In this document: piece after piece, positions 8,209-16,531 of the stretch
Position numbering within the stretch: position 1 is the stretch's first letter
Layout: each line of letters begins with the position of its first letter
Assembly (NCBI GenBank): GCA_009922595.1
Contig: RFVC01000013.1
Span: 1 to 56,312, forward strand
DNA: 56,312 nt
Reading direction: 5' to 3'
Source of the DNA: Gammaproteobacteria bacterium
GTDB taxonomy: Bacteria; Pseudomonadota; Gammaproteobacteria; Pseudomonadales; Pseudohongiellaceae
Program-made: the position numbers and the translations under genes
The notes under the pieces: generated by a model
Told to the model about the DNA's origin: nothing
What the model saw: the letters and a program-made list of their open reading frames with translations, nothing else
The model's database searches: none

Positions 8209-9246
8209 TCAGCCCTGTATAACCTGCCAGCGCATGGTGGCGCCACTGTTAAGTGGCACAATGCTTTCATGACCAAGCGGATACTCAATAGGCACAGTCC
8301 AGTTTTCTTTTCGCAGGGTGATGGTGTCCATGTTTCGGGGCAAGCCATAAAAATCAGGGCCATTGAAACTCGAGAAAGCCTCAAGCTTATCCAGAATACC
8401 GAGCTCCTCGAAAATTTCGGCATACAGCTCGATAGCGGCATGGGCTGTAAAACACCCGGCGCAGCCGCAGTCATTTTCTTTGCTGTGCTTGGTGTGTGGC
8501 GCTGAGTCCGTACCAAGGAAGAACTTGCTGGAGCCGCTGACCACGGCATCCTGCAAGGCCTGCTGGTGAGCATTACGTTTAAGTATGGGCAGGCAGTAAT
8601 AATGTGGGCGAATACCGCCAACCAGCATCTGGTTGCGGTTGTACATCAGGTGCTGCGGCGTAATGGTGGCGCCGATATTGTCGCCGGCCGCGGCGACAAA
8701 CTCGGCCGCGTCCCTGGTGGTGATATGTTCCAGCACGATTTTCAGCGTTGGAAATTTTCTATGCAACGGTGCAAGCGTCTCATCGATGAAGACCTTCTCC
8801 CGATCAAAGATATCTATCTCACTGCGCGTGACTTCGCCATGAATGAGCAGTGGTAAACCCAGTGCGTTCATTTTTTCCAGAGCCGCGTAGGTGCGAGTGA
8901 TATCGGTAACGCCCTGATCTGAGTTCGTTGTTGCCCCTGCCGGGTAAAGCTTGATGCCATAAACAATGCCGCTTTCTTTAGCGGCCCGTATTTCATCAGC
9001 CGACGTATTGTCGGTCAGGTACAGGGTCATCAGGGGATCAAAAGAGACCCCTTCTGGCACCTGTTTTAGGATTCTTTCACGGTATCCCAGGGCAAGTTCA
9101 GTGGTCGTTACTGCGGGGACCAGGTTAGGCATCACGATCGCGCGGCCCATGTAGCGTGCTGTGTGGGCAACGGTATCTGTGAGGGCGGCACCATCCCGCA
9201 GGTGCAGATGCCAGTCGTCCGGTCGGACCAGGGTGATTTCCTGCAT
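8209..9246 (-). CDS. pyrC: Dihydroorotase
   Basis: A 345-residue type II dihydroorotase, close to the 348 of E. coli. Seen: the zinc ligands in DWHLHLRDG (His-13, His-15), the lysine to be carbamylated in [11 protein letters not shown] (Lys-99), His-136, His-174 and the catalytic Asp-247 in GTDSAPH. It closes carbamoyl-aspartate to dihydroorotate in pyrimidine synthesis. The frame is open up to 9342, but the ATG at 9246 gives the family N-terminus [12 protein letters not shown] and has a purine-rich AAGAAG just before it. It leads the pyrC-rnt operon and diverges from argG. Confidence 0.96.
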   Translation of the reverse strand: MQEITLVRPDDWHLHLRDGAALTDTVAHTARYMGRAIVMPNLVPAVTTTELALGYRERILKQVPEGVSFDPLMTLYLTDNTSADEIRAAKESGIVYGIKLYPAGATTNSDQGVTDITRTYAALEKMNALGLPLLIHGEVTRSEIDIFDREKVFIDETLAPLHRKFPTLKIVLEHITTRDAAEFVAAAGDNIGATITPQHLMYNRNQMLVGGIRPHYYCLPILKRNAHQQALQDAVVSGSSKFFLGTDSAPHTKHSKENDCGCAGCFTAHAAIELYAEIFEELGILDKLEAFSSFNGPDFYGLPRNMDTITLRKENWTVPIEYPLGHESIVPLNSGATMRWQVIQG

Positions 9247-9347
9247 TACTTCTTGATATCCCGAATGGTTATGCGGCTGTGTTTGTCTGATGATTATAGC
9301 AGGATACAACTGATACCGCGGTTGAGGCGGTAATTTCAGCAATTAAT

Positions 9348-9376
9348 TTCGCAAAATCCGACGCCACGGGTACAAT
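9348..9376 (+). promoter_or_regulatory. Likely sigma-70 promoter of argG
   Basis: TTCGCA at 9348-9353, a 17-bp spacer and TACAAT at 9371-9376. The -10 box overlaps a small hairpin (CGGGTA-CAA-TACCCG, 9367-9381) followed by GC and six T about 15 nt before the argG start, which could also act as a leader terminator. Confidence 0.45.
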
Positions 9377-9404
9377 ACCCGGCTTTTTTCTGCTGGAGAC
9401 AATA

Positions 9405-10619
9405 ATGTCTGATATCAAGAAAGTGGTTTTGGCCTATTCCGGCGGCCTGGACACCTCGGTTATCGTGAAATGGCTGATGGATACCTATCAGTGTGAGGTG
9501 GTGACCTACACGGCCGATCTTGGCCAGGGCAAGGAAGTTGAACCTGCTCGCGCCAAGGCAGAGGCACTGGGAGTGAAAGAAATTTTTGTGGAAGATGTGC
9601 GCGAGGAATTTGTGCGTGATTTTGTGTATCCGATGTTTCGCGCTAATACCATTTACGAGGGAGAATACCTGCTGGGTACTTCCATTGCCCGTCCACTGAT
9701 TGCCAAGCGCATGGTGGAGATTGCCAACGAAACCGGTGCTGATGCTATTTCTCACGGGGCAACCGGTAAAGGCAATGATCAGGTCCGTTTTGAACTTGGC
9801 TCCTATGCCCTGAAACCCGGCGTCAAGATTATTGCTCCCTGGCGTGAGTGGGACCTGAATTCTCGCGAGAAGCTGATGGCCTATTGCGCCGAGCATGATA
9901 TTCCTGTGGAGCAGAAGCGCGGCAATGAATCTCCTTACTCCATGGATGCGAACCTTCTACATATTTCCTATGAAGGCGGCATTCTCGAAGATCCGGGTGC
10001 AGAGCCCGAGGAAGATATGTGGCTCTGGTCAGTATCGCCGGAAAATGCACCAGATGCGCCTACCTATATTGACCTAGAGTTCAAGAAGGGTGACGTGGTT
10101 GCCATCAACGGGGAAAAACTGTCTCCAGCCACTGTTCTTGAAAACCTAAACAGGCTCGGCGGTGCCAATGGCATCGGCAGAACGGATATAGTTGAAAACC
10201 GTTACGTCGGTATGAAGGCCAGGGGCTGTTACGAAACTCCCGGCGGCACCATTCTGCTCAAGGCGCACAGGGCGATAGAGTCACTGACGCTGGACCGTGA
10301 AGCAGCGCATATGAAGGATGAATTGATGCCGCGTTATGCCTCCCTGATTTACAACGGCTACTGGTGGTCTCCAGAGCGCGAGGCATTGCAGGCGCTGATC
10401 GATCAGACGCAGGAGTATGTGAACGGTTCAGTTCGCCTGAAACTGTACAAGGGTAATGTCATCGTTGTTGGCCGTCAGTCTGCAGACTCGTTGTACGATG
10501 ACATGGTCGCGTCGTTTGAGGATGACGAGGGCGCCTATGACCAGCATGATGCAGAGGGCTTCATCAAATTGAACGCCCTGCGCCTGCGTACCGCTGCTAC
10601 TCGGCGCCAGAAGGACTAG
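9405..10619 (+). CDS. argG: Argininosuccinate synthase
   Basis: A 404-residue protein of standard length. Seen: the ATP-binding PP-loop [10 protein letters not shown] (9-18), GNDQVRFE in the middle and [12 protein letters not shown]. It joins citrulline and aspartate with ATP to make argininosuccinate, the step before argH, in the cytosol. A good promoter lies upstream, and the ribosome site is CTGGAGAC, about 6 nt from the ATG. Its TAG stop lies within a CTAG shared with the stop of the converging nth gene, so there is no room for a terminator between them. Confidence 0.97.
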   Translation: MSDIKKVVLAYSGGLDTSVIVKWLMDTYQCEVVTYTADLGQGKEVEPARAKAEALGVKEIFVEDVREEFVRDFVYPMFRANTIYEGEYLLGTSIARPLIAKRMVEIANETGADAISHGATGKGNDQVRFELGSYALKPGVKIIAPWREWDLNSREKLMAYCAEHDIPVEQKRGNESPYSMDANLLHISYEGGILEDPGAEPEEDMWLWSVSPENAPDAPTYIDLEFKKGDVVAINGEKLSPATVLENLNRLGGANGIGRTDIVENRYVGMKARGCYETPGGTILLKAHRAIESLTLDREAAHMKDELMPRYASLIYNGYWWSPEREALQALIDQTQEYVNGSVRLKLYKGNVIVVGRQSADSLYDDMVASFEDDEGAYDQHDAEGFIKLNALRLRTAATRRQKD

Positions 10620-11251
10620 TCCAGATCTTTTTTCCTGTATTCGCATAAATCCGAGATAACGCAGGATGCACATCTCGGTTTTCTGGCGATGCAGGTATAC
10701 CGCCCATGTAGGATGAGCCAGTGATGCGCGTCCAGCAAAAACTCGTCCGGCACAAACTTCATTAATTTCTTTTCCACTTCCAGCACATTCTTGCCTGGGG
10801 CAATGCCCGTACGATTGGAGACCCTGAAAATATGGGTATCCACGGCCATGGCTTTTTCACGGAAAACAGTGTTGAGAACAACGTTTGCCGTTTTTCTGCC
10901 AACACCGGGAAGAGCCTCAAGTGCTTCACGGGTGGACGGCACTTCAGAGTCATGCTCATCCATCAGGATCTTGCAGGTTTTCATCACGTTCTCGGCCTTG
11001 GTATTAAACAGGCCGATGGTCTTGATAAAACTTTTTAGCTTGCGCTCCCCCAGCGCTTGAATGCTCTCCGGGGTGTTGGCAACCGGAAACAGTTTTTCTG
11101 TTGCCTTGTTGACGCTCACATCGGTGGCCTGGGCGGAGAGCATGACAGCAATCAGCAGCTCGAACGGGGAAGAGTATTTTAGTTCGGTCGTCGGCGCCGG
11201 GTTTTCATCCCGCAGACGGGTAAAGATTTCAGTACGCTTGGTTTTATTCAT
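10616..11251 (-). CDS. nth: Endonuclease III (DNA glycosylase/AP lyase)
   Basis: A 211-residue protein. Seen: the helix-hairpin-helix LPGVGRKTA with catalytic Lys-120, Asp-138 in VDTHIFR, and the [4Fe-4S] cysteines at 187, 194, 197 and 203, all at the E. coli numbers. It removes oxidised pyrimidines from DNA and nicks the abasic site. It follows rnfE with a 5-nt gap, the same order (rnf/rsx genes then nth) as in E. coli, so it is the last gene of the rnf operon. Its stop is interlocked with that of argG. Confidence 0.97.
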   Translation of the reverse strand: MNKTKRTEIFTRLRDENPAPTTELKYSSPFELLIAVMLSAQATDVSVNKATEKLFPVANTPESIQALGERKLKSFIKTIGLFNTKAENVMKTCKILMDEHDSEVPSTREALEALPGVGRKTANVVLNTVFREKAMAVDTHIFRVSNRTGIAPGKNVLEVEKKLMKFVPDEFLLDAHHWLILHGRYTCIARKPRCASCVISDLCEYRKKDLD

Positions 11252-11256
11252 TGTCT

Positions 11257-11952
11257 TCAGGCAAGCGGCCGGACGCGTTTACTTCCTGGTGCAACATTCT
11301 CAGTTTCCTGTGGACGGCTTGCCAGCTTTTTATCCAGGATATTTTTCAGGGCAATCAGCAATCCCATGAACAGAAATGCCCCTGGCGGCAATATAGCCAG
11401 CAGGAAAGGTTTGTAATGGGTAAAGAGGACCACACCTTCGTTGTTGGCAAAAGGGACCAACCTGTTCATGTTGGCAAAGACAACACCCGTGCCTGCCAGC
11501 TCTCTCAGCAAGCCGAGCACCAGCAGAACTGCGGCAAAACCGATGCCGGTCATCAGGCCGTCCAGGATTGCCGGACCGAGCGGATTTTTTGATGCAAAAC
11601 TTTCAGCCCGTCCGAGAATAGTACAGTTGGTTACGATCAGGGGAATGAAGATACCCAGGGCCTGGAAGAGTTCCAGGGAGTAGGCCCTGAGTAGCAGTTC
11701 AACACAGGTGGTGAAACCGGCAATGATGAGGACAAATACAGGCAGGCGAATGGCAGGCAGAAGCTGGTGCCTGACCAGTGAAACCAGTGCGCTGGAACAG
11801 ACCAGGACAAAAATTGTAGCCAGCCCCAGGCCCAGGGCATTTACCGCCGTGTTGCTGACAGCGAGCAGGGGGCAAAGGCCCAGCAGCTGAACCAGCGCAG
11901 CATTGTTGTACCACAGACCCTGTAGTGAAAGTTGCCTGGCGGATTCTGCCAT
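11257..11952 (-). CDS. rnfE: Rnf/Rsx electron-transport complex subunit E
   Basis: A 231-residue inner-membrane protein with six helices. Seen: NNAALVQLLGLCPLLAVSN near the start and IPLIVTNCTILGRAESFA in the middle, each with a cysteine of the kind that carries the intramembrane iron-sulfur site shared with RnfA. In Rnf this pair conducts electrons through the membrane between the cytosolic and periplasmic cofactors. The start overlaps the rnfG stop (TAATG), giving translational coupling. The C-terminus is a charged cytosolic tail. All the parts expected of a working subunit appear intact. Confidence 0.95.
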   Translation of the reverse strand: MAESARQLSLQGLWYNNAALVQLLGLCPLLAVSNTAVNALGLGLATIFVLVCSSALVSLVRHQLLPAIRLPVFVLIIAGFTTCVELLLRAYSLELFQALGIFIPLIVTNCTILGRAESFASKNPLGPAILDGLMTGIGFAAVLLVLGLLRELAGTGVVFANMNRLVPFANNEGVVLFTHYKPFLLAILPPGAFLFMGLLIALKNILDKKLASRPQETENVAPGSKRVRPLA

Positions 11953-12596
11953 TACTGCCTGTCCAGCGATTCCCTGTTGAGTGAAAAGAATTCAAGTGCT
12001 CTGTACACGCCGGCCACCAGGGCCCTCGGAGTCACTGTTGCTCCCACGAACTGGTCAAAGTCACCCCCATCCTTGACCACACGCCAGCGGGAAGGAGGAG
12101 GGTTTTCAAGAGAGCGGCCATCAAAAGAAAGGATCCAGTCCGATACCCCAATATCTATTTTATCACCGAGCCCCGCGGTTTCAGTGTGCTGCAGTACCCT
12201 GACACCTGAGATGGTGCCATCTTCTCGTATGCCGACCAGCAGAAAAATATCGCCGCTGTAGGCGTTGTGAACTTCTAGGGGAAGGATGATCCCGGCAAAG
12301 TCCTTATTCATCCGCGCCGGGTAGGCTAGACGCTCAGTGGTCAGGCCGAGCAGTTCCAGGGAAATGAAGGCCGTTGATTCTGGTGTCAGTACAAAAGTGT
12401 CCTCAAGTAAATCGTTGTCATGCATTTCCTGGGGCAGAATTTCCGCCAGGGCCCGACGTTCAGCGGCTTCCTGCTGGGCAAGAATGCGATCAGCCGTCAA
12501 CAGGTTGACCACCCCGAGCACGAGAGCAGCCACAAACGCCGCAGTGCCGAGCACGAGACCGTGTCTTCGAAGTGGTGCTGGGGTGTTATCTGGCAT
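11952..12596 (-). CDS. rnfG: Rnf/Rsx complex subunit G (covalent flavin subunit)
   Basis: A 214-residue protein with one N-terminal membrane helix (about 13-34) and a periplasmic FMN-binding domain. Seen: the flavinylation site GATVT at 185-189, where ApbE links FMN to the last Thr in known RnfG. The residue before the Gly is Val (Val-184), where the ApbE target motif normally has Ser or Thr. The open frame begins further upstream, but the ATG at 12596 yields the usual short cytosolic end and overlaps the rnfD end by 11 nt. It accepts electrons on the periplasmic side of the complex. Confidence 0.93.
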   Translation of the reverse strand: MPDNTPAPLRRHGLVLGTAAFVAALVLGVVNLLTADRILAQQEAAERRALAEILPQEMHDNDLLEDTFVLTPESTAFISLELLGLTTERLAYPARMNKDFAGIILPLEVHNAYSGDIFLLVGIREDGTISGVRVLQHTETAGLGDKIDIGVSDWILSFDGRSLENPPPSRWRVVKDGGDFDQFVGATVTPRALVAGVYRALEFFSLNRESLDRQ

Positions 12597-13611
12597 GTTG
12601 GGATTTCCTAGGTTGTCTGAGAAAGTGATCAATGGCTGGCGCAGCAAAATTTGCCAACAGTACGGCAAAGGCAACGCCGTCGGGGTAGCTTCCCCAAACC
12701 CGTATGCAATACACCAGGGATCCTATTAAAAGACCATACCAAAGTTTTGCGTTGTTGTTGGCAGGGCCTGACACGGGATCCGTTGCAATGAAGAAAGCAC
12801 CTAGCATCGTGGCACCGCCGAACAGGTGAAAGAAGGGAGAGCCGTGACTCGCAGAACTGCCGCCATCGTAAAAGAGCAGGGACAGTACAGCAATTGCTGT
12901 CAGAAAGCCGACGGGAATATGCCAGGTGATAATCTTACGATAGAGCATGTAAACACCGCCCAGAAGGAAGGCTGCATTTATCCACTCCCATCCCTTGCCG
13001 GACAGAACGCCGAACAGCATGGAACTGGTCCAGTACTCCTCGACGGTAAGGCTGCCGCGTTCCAGCTTGAACTGGTCCAGGGCAGTTGCACCGACATAAG
13101 CATCCATTTCTGCAGAAGTACCGAGAAATTGCATCAACAGGGTGCTGAAACCAGGCGCACCCTGGGTGTCAGATAAGGGAAGCAGCCAGCGCGTCATTTC
13201 GACTGGAAAGGAAATCAGCAGTACGGCATACCCCACCATGGCCGGGTTAAACGGGTTGTAGCCCAGCCCGCCATAAAGTTGCTTTGCTACGACAATCGCA
13301 AAAAAGATCCCGATTAATCCTGCCCACCAGGGCAGGGCAGGCGGAAGAGCAAGCGCCAGCAGAAGGGCGGTGACCAGGGCGCTGTAATCCTTCAGGCTGG
13401 CTAGCACCGGCCTCTTGCGTATTTTCAGCGCCGCGACCTCAAGAATTAAGGCGCAGGCAATCAGCCAGAGAATGTTAATAATGACGCCGCTGCCAAAAAA
13501 ATAGGCCATGGCGGTAATACCGGGAACCGCAGCCACCAGGACCAGCAGCATAATTTCTGCTGTATCGGGAGTGTTTTTTGCGGATGGAAATAACAGCTGG
13601 ATAAAACTCAT
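12586..13611 (-). CDS. rnfD: Rnf/Rsx complex subunit D
   Basis: A 341-residue membrane protein with about nine helices. Seen: SFIQLLFPSAKN at the N-terminus, LYGGLGYNPFNPAMVGYA in the core and the FMN-threonine site GATALD with Thr-176; as in RnfG, a Val stands where Ser or Thr is common. RnfD is the main ion-translocating channel of the Rnf complex. The ATG at 13611 gives the normal family start; one at 13638 would add nine residues. In most operons rnfC directly precedes rnfD, but here a 149-nt non-coding gap separates it from the RnfB/C fusion. Confidence 0.93.
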   Translation of the reverse strand: MSFIQLLFPSAKNTPDTAEIMLLVLVAAVPGITAMAYFFGSGVIINILWLIACALILEVAALKIRKRPVLASLKDYSALVTALLLALALPPALPWWAGLIGIFFAIVVAKQLYGGLGYNPFNPAMVGYAVLLISFPVEMTRWLLPLSDTQGAPGFSTLLMQFLGTSAEMDAYVGATALDQFKLERGSLTVEEYWTSSMLFGVLSGKGWEWINAAFLLGGVYMLYRKIITWHIPVGFLTAIAVLSLLFYDGGSSASHGSPFFHLFGGATMLGAFFIATDPVSGPANNNAKLWYGLLIGSLVYCIRVWGSYPDGVAFAVLLANFAAPAIDHFLRQPRKSQHAR

Positions 13612-13707
13612 GTCAGCGTATGTTGCCCGCTTGGGCATGCGGCATCAAGTGGCATTGGTAGAGTGTCGACGACAAAGTATTATGACTGTCTGCGCCATAT
13701 AAAAATA

Positions 13708-13737
13708 ATTATGGTTGGTTCACCAATGTCCGATCAA
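13708..13737 (-). promoter_or_regulatory. Promoter-like sequence before rnfD
   Basis: On the minus strand, TTGATC (13737-13732) and CATAAT (13713-13708) are separated by 18 bp. They lie in the 149-nt gap where rnfC would normally end. A short repeat TTGGT-GA-ACCAA falls inside the spacer. It may give rnfDGE-nth a promoter of their own. Confidence 0.4.
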
Positions 13738-13760
13738 ACTCTTGATGCTGTTGTAGTGGG

Positions 13761-14723
13761 TTAGGGTGATGGTTTTTCGTTCTTGCGCGCCCTGACTCTT
13801 TCCAGGGCTGCCTGGATATTTTGGTTGGAGGTTTTGGATTTATTTTGCTGGGCCAGCTTGGCACGTTTCTCGCGGAGGACTTCCTCTTCGACTTTAACCC
13901 TTTCCTGTCTTTCCAGGTGGCATTCAAATCGTTTCTTCGCATTGTTCGCTTTAATTTTTTCCATGGTTTCCAGCTGAAGCTTTTCTTTTGCTGCCTGGTA
14001 GTAGCCAACCAGGGGAATACCGCTTGGGCAGACGTTGTCGCATTTCCTGCACTCGATGCAATACTGTAGTTTCAAAGATTCAGCTAACTCAAGGTTTTCA
14101 TCATCGCAGGCCCGGTAGAGAGTATGTGGGAGTATTTCCACGGGACATTCATCGATGCACAACCCGCAATTTATGCAGGGCAGGTGATCCTGCTGTTTTG
14201 CTGCAATTGCCTGCGTATGGAGTTCTACCATGTCGATGCAGTCAACCGGGCAGGGTTCAACACACAGGTCGCAGCCAGTGCACTCAGATTCGATCACCGT
14301 GTGCATGAATTTTGGTGCTCCAAGAATGGCATCTACCGGGCATGCCGGAATGCACAAGGCACACCCAATACACTCGGCCTCCCTGATTCTGGCGACCTTC
14401 GGGACTTCCTCCACGCCATGAGTCGCATCCAGCGGTAATTCTTCTAGATTCAGCAGGTTGGCCAGTTTTCGTATGGTGCCAGCGCCGCCCGGCGGGCACT
14501 TGTTAATGGCTTCGCCTTCGGCGATAGCTTGCGCATAGGGTTTGCAGCCGGGGTATCCGCAGTGTCCGCATTGTGTCTGCGGCAGCAGGTTATTGATTCG
14601 ATTAACAATTGGATCAGATTCCAGCTGAAAACGTTTCGCGATGAATCCGAGCACTGACCCGATGCCCAGGCCAAGGCCGAGCAGCGTAAGTATTGGGTTT
14701 AACAATGCTGGCAGTGCTGTCAT
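13761..14723 (-). CDS. RnfB::RnfC chimera (RnfB fused to the C-terminal ferredoxin part of RnfC)
   Basis: A 320-residue protein, while RnfB is normally near 190. Residues 1-168 are RnfB: a membrane anchor (about 7-30), the [4Fe-4S] domain with Cys-52/55/60/76, and two ferredoxin clusters (Cys-118/121/124/128 and 148/151/154/158). After a short linker, about 181-320 is the end of Rnf[13 protein letters not shown] with Cys-183/186/189/193, the phrase [29 protein letters not shown] with Cys-222/225/228/232, and the charged helical tail ending in [11 protein letters not shown]. The large N-terminal part of RnfC that binds FMN and NADH is absent, and no separate rnfC exists in the operon. The start overlaps the rnfA stop by 4 nt (ATGA). 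Confidence 0.92.
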   Translation of the reverse strand: MTALPALLNPILTLLGLGLGIGSVLGFIAKRFQLESDPIVNRINNLLPQTQCGHCGYPGCKPYAQAIAEGEAINKCPPGGAGTIRKLANLLNLEELPLDATHGVEEVPKVARIREAECIGCALCIPACPVDAILGAPKFMHTVIESECTGCDLCVEPCPVDCIDMVELHTQAIAAKQQDHLPCINCGLCIDECPVEILPHTLYRACDDENLELAESLKLQYCIECRKCDNVCPSGIPLVGYYQAAKEKLQLETMEKIKANNAKKRFECHLERQERVKVEEEVLREKRAKLAQQNKSKTSNQNIQAALERVRARKNEKPSP

Positions 14724-15298
14724 TGCACCATTCCGGTAAAGCCCATGAACGTCAGCGACATCAGGCCAGCGGTAATCATGGCGATGGCGGGACCTTGGAA
14801 AGGTTCCGGAATATCACACTGGTCAAGTTTTTCGCGCATGGCAGAGAACAGCACCAGTACAAGAGAAAACCCGACAGCGGCGCCCAGGCCATAAAACACC
14901 GACTCTATAAAGGTGTGTGATTGATTGATATTGAGCAGGGCAACACCGAGGACGGCGCAGTTAGACGTTATCAGGGGCAGAAATATGCCGAGGATCCGGT
15001 ACAGGAAAGGCGACGTGAACTGCATGATCATTTCTGTAGCACTCACTACAGCGGCGATGACGACAATAAATGAAATGGTGCGCAGGTATTCGAGCCCCAA
15101 AGGCAGCAACAGGTAGTGATAAACAATATAGCTGCAGGCTGAAGCCAGGGTAAGCACAAAAATGGTGGCGGCCGACATGCCCACCGCGGTCTCCACCTTA
15201 CCCGAAACACCCATGAAGGGGCATAGCCCTAGAAACTGGGTAAGGACAAAATTGTTTACCAGGATAGCGCCGACCAGGATAAGAAAAATATCGGTCAT
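14720..15298 (-). CDS. rnfA: Rnf/Rsx complex subunit A
   Basis: A 192-residue membrane protein with six helices, the normal length. Seen: [18 protein letters not shown] at the N-terminus and [16 protein letters not shown] in the middle, which together with the RnfE counterparts carry the cysteines of the intramembrane [2Fe-2S] site. It starts 13 nt after the gloA stop and overlaps the following RnfB/C frame by 4 nt. Nothing in it looks degraded, which argues that the complex is in use despite the odd RnfB/C protein. Confidence 0.95.
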   Translation of the reverse strand: MTDIFLILVGAILVNNFVLTQFLGLCPFMGVSGKVETAVGMSAATIFVLTLASACSYIVYHYLLLPLGLEYLRTISFIVVIAAVVSATEMIMQFTSPFLYRILGIFLPLITSNCAVLGVALLNINQSHTFIESVFYGLGAAVGFSLVLVLFSAMREKLDQCDIPEPFQGPAIAMITAGLMSLTFMGFTGMVQ

Positions 15299-15311
15299 TG
15301 CCGTGGGCCTG

Positions 15312-15695
15312 TTACTTGCCTTCGATCAGTTCGATCATGTAGCCGTCGGGGTCTTTGACAAAAGCAATGACGGTCGTGGTGCCTTTCATCGGGCCTGCAG
15401 GGCGTACCACGTCTCCGCCTTTGGCGCTGATTTCATCGCAGGCCTTGTAGGCATCCTCGACACCAATGGCAATATGCCCGTAAGCGTTGCCAAGGTCATA
15501 GCTGTCTGTTTCCCAGTTGTGGGTGAGTTCGAGTACTGTGTTTTTTTCTTCGCTGCCATAGCCAAGAAAAGCCAGGGTGAATTTACCCTCGGGGAATTCC
15601 TTTTTTCTCAACAGTTCCATGCCAAAAATATTGGTGTAGAAATCTATGGATTTTTCCATATCGGTAACGCGCAGCATGGTGTGCAAAAGTCGCAT
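15312..15695 (-). CDS. gloA: Lactoylglutathione lyase (glyoxalase I)
   Basis: A 127-residue protein. Seen: the four metal ligands His-5, Glu-56, His-74 and Glu-122 at the E. coli positions, so it is likely the Ni-type enzyme. It converts the methylglyoxal-glutathione adduct to S-lactoylglutathione in the cytosol. It stands only 13 nt before rnfA on the same strand and so appears to lead the rnf-nth operon. The ribosome site is not strong. The region upstream is shared with the divergent PPTase gene. Confidence 0.95.
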   Translation of the reverse strand: MRLLHTMLRVTDMEKSIDFYTNIFGMELLRKKEFPEGKFTLAFLGYGSEEKNTVLELTHNWETDSYDLGNAYGHIAIGVEDAYKACDEISAKGGDVVRPAGPMKGTTTVIAFVKDPDGYMIELIEGK

Positions 15696-15772
15696 GTGAA
15701 TACTCCAGAGCCAGGTTAATTTTTACTAAAGGTGTAGTGGCGGAATTATCGCAATAATGAGAGACTCCTGCC

Positions 15773-16531
15773 ATGCTCAATATTTGCAGTAAAAGCATTC
15801 AATTATGGCTAGTGCATGAAAAGGATATCTTAGACCAGCATCTGCTGGATCATTATCATGGATTGCTCGACGAAAGAGAGTTAAGGCGATATGACCGACT
15901 CAGGCTCGTGCGTGACAAGAAACAGTTTCTGATAACGCAGGTGCTGGCCCGGACAGTGCTGGCATCACTAATTGGGGAACATGATCCCGGTGCAATCCGG
16001 TTTGAACGTAATCCTTACGGGAAACCTTTTTTACCGAAGTCTAATCAACCCCGGTTTAATCTCACTAATTCCAATGGTCTGGTGGTACTGGCCGTAACTG
16101 CGGATGTCGAGGTCGGCATTGATGTTGAGTACACAATGCGTAAGGCAGCCTGCCTGCAGCTGGCAAGGCGTTATTTTGCCGAGGATGAGGCCGCTACTTT
16201 TGTGAAGCTTGAGGAGGCAGCCCTACGAGACAGGTTTTTTGATTACTGGACATTAAAGGAAGCCTGGCTGAAGGCATACGGCACTGGCCTCAGGACACCA
16301 CTGAACCATTTCGGCTTTACCCTTTCAGAAAAGGTGGAGATCAGTTTTACCTCCAACTTGCGAGCATCGCCTGATGAATGGACTTTCTGGCAATTCGATA
16401 TCCAGGAGGCTTTCAGGCTGTCAGTTTGCGTCAATGACAAACCTGATTCTGATTACACGATATCGGCAGTGGAAGGAATCCCGGGTCAGGGCTTCAGCCC
16501 CATAGAACTAGTGCAAAGGCGTCCCGCCTAG
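15773..16531 (+). CDS. Sfp-type 4'-phosphopantetheinyl transferase
   Basis: A 252-residue protein. Seen: NPYGKPFL (80-87), [14 protein letters not shown] (95-108), VGIDVEY with Asp-117 and Glu-119, and [15 protein letters not shown] with Glu-163 and Lys-167: the three standard motifs of the Sfp/EntD group. It moves phosphopantetheine from CoA to carrier proteins. In the FNLSHS-like motif the usual His is Asn here, a substitution that may affect substrate fit. No carrier-protein or synthase gene lies in the window, so the target may be the fatty-acid ACP or a remote system. Its stop is interlocked with that of metG in CTAG. Confidence 0.88.
   Translation: MLNICSKSIQLWLVHEKDILDQHLLDHYHGLLDERELRRYDRLRLVRDKKQFLITQVLARTVLASLIGEHDPGAIRFERNPYGKPFLPKSNQPRFNLTNSNGLVVLAVTADVEVGIDVEYTMRKAACLQLARRYFAEDEAATFVKLEEAALRDRFFDYWTLKEAWLKAYGTGLRTPLNHFGFTLSEKVEISFTSNLRASPDEWTFWQFDIQEAFRLSVCVNDKPDSDYTISAVEGIPGQGFSPIELVQRRPA

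Noticed and set aside
9367-9389. Terminator/attenuator hairpin just before argG
   Set aside because: The 6-bp stem coincides with the probable -10 box TACAAT and the transcription start, so it is more likely promoter sequence than an RNA hairpin.
12826-13176. A plus-strand ORF of 116 codons inside rnfD
   Set aside because: It is antisense to rnfD, which has a full family pattern; the ORF has no recognisable domain.
13709-14008. A 99-codon minus-strand ORF overlapping the end of the RnfB/C gene, which could be taken for an rnfC remnant
   Set aside because: It is another frame of the RnfB/C coding sequence; its Lys/Arg/Trp-rich text has no RnfC motif, while the main frame continues cleanly to its own stop.
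13761-14723. Possibility that the RnfB/C fusion is a frameshift or assembly artefact
   Set aside because: The frame is continuous over the joint, both parts are complete up to the boundary and the cysteines are all present. Without reads an assembly deletion cannot be excluded, so I keep the fusion but name the read check.
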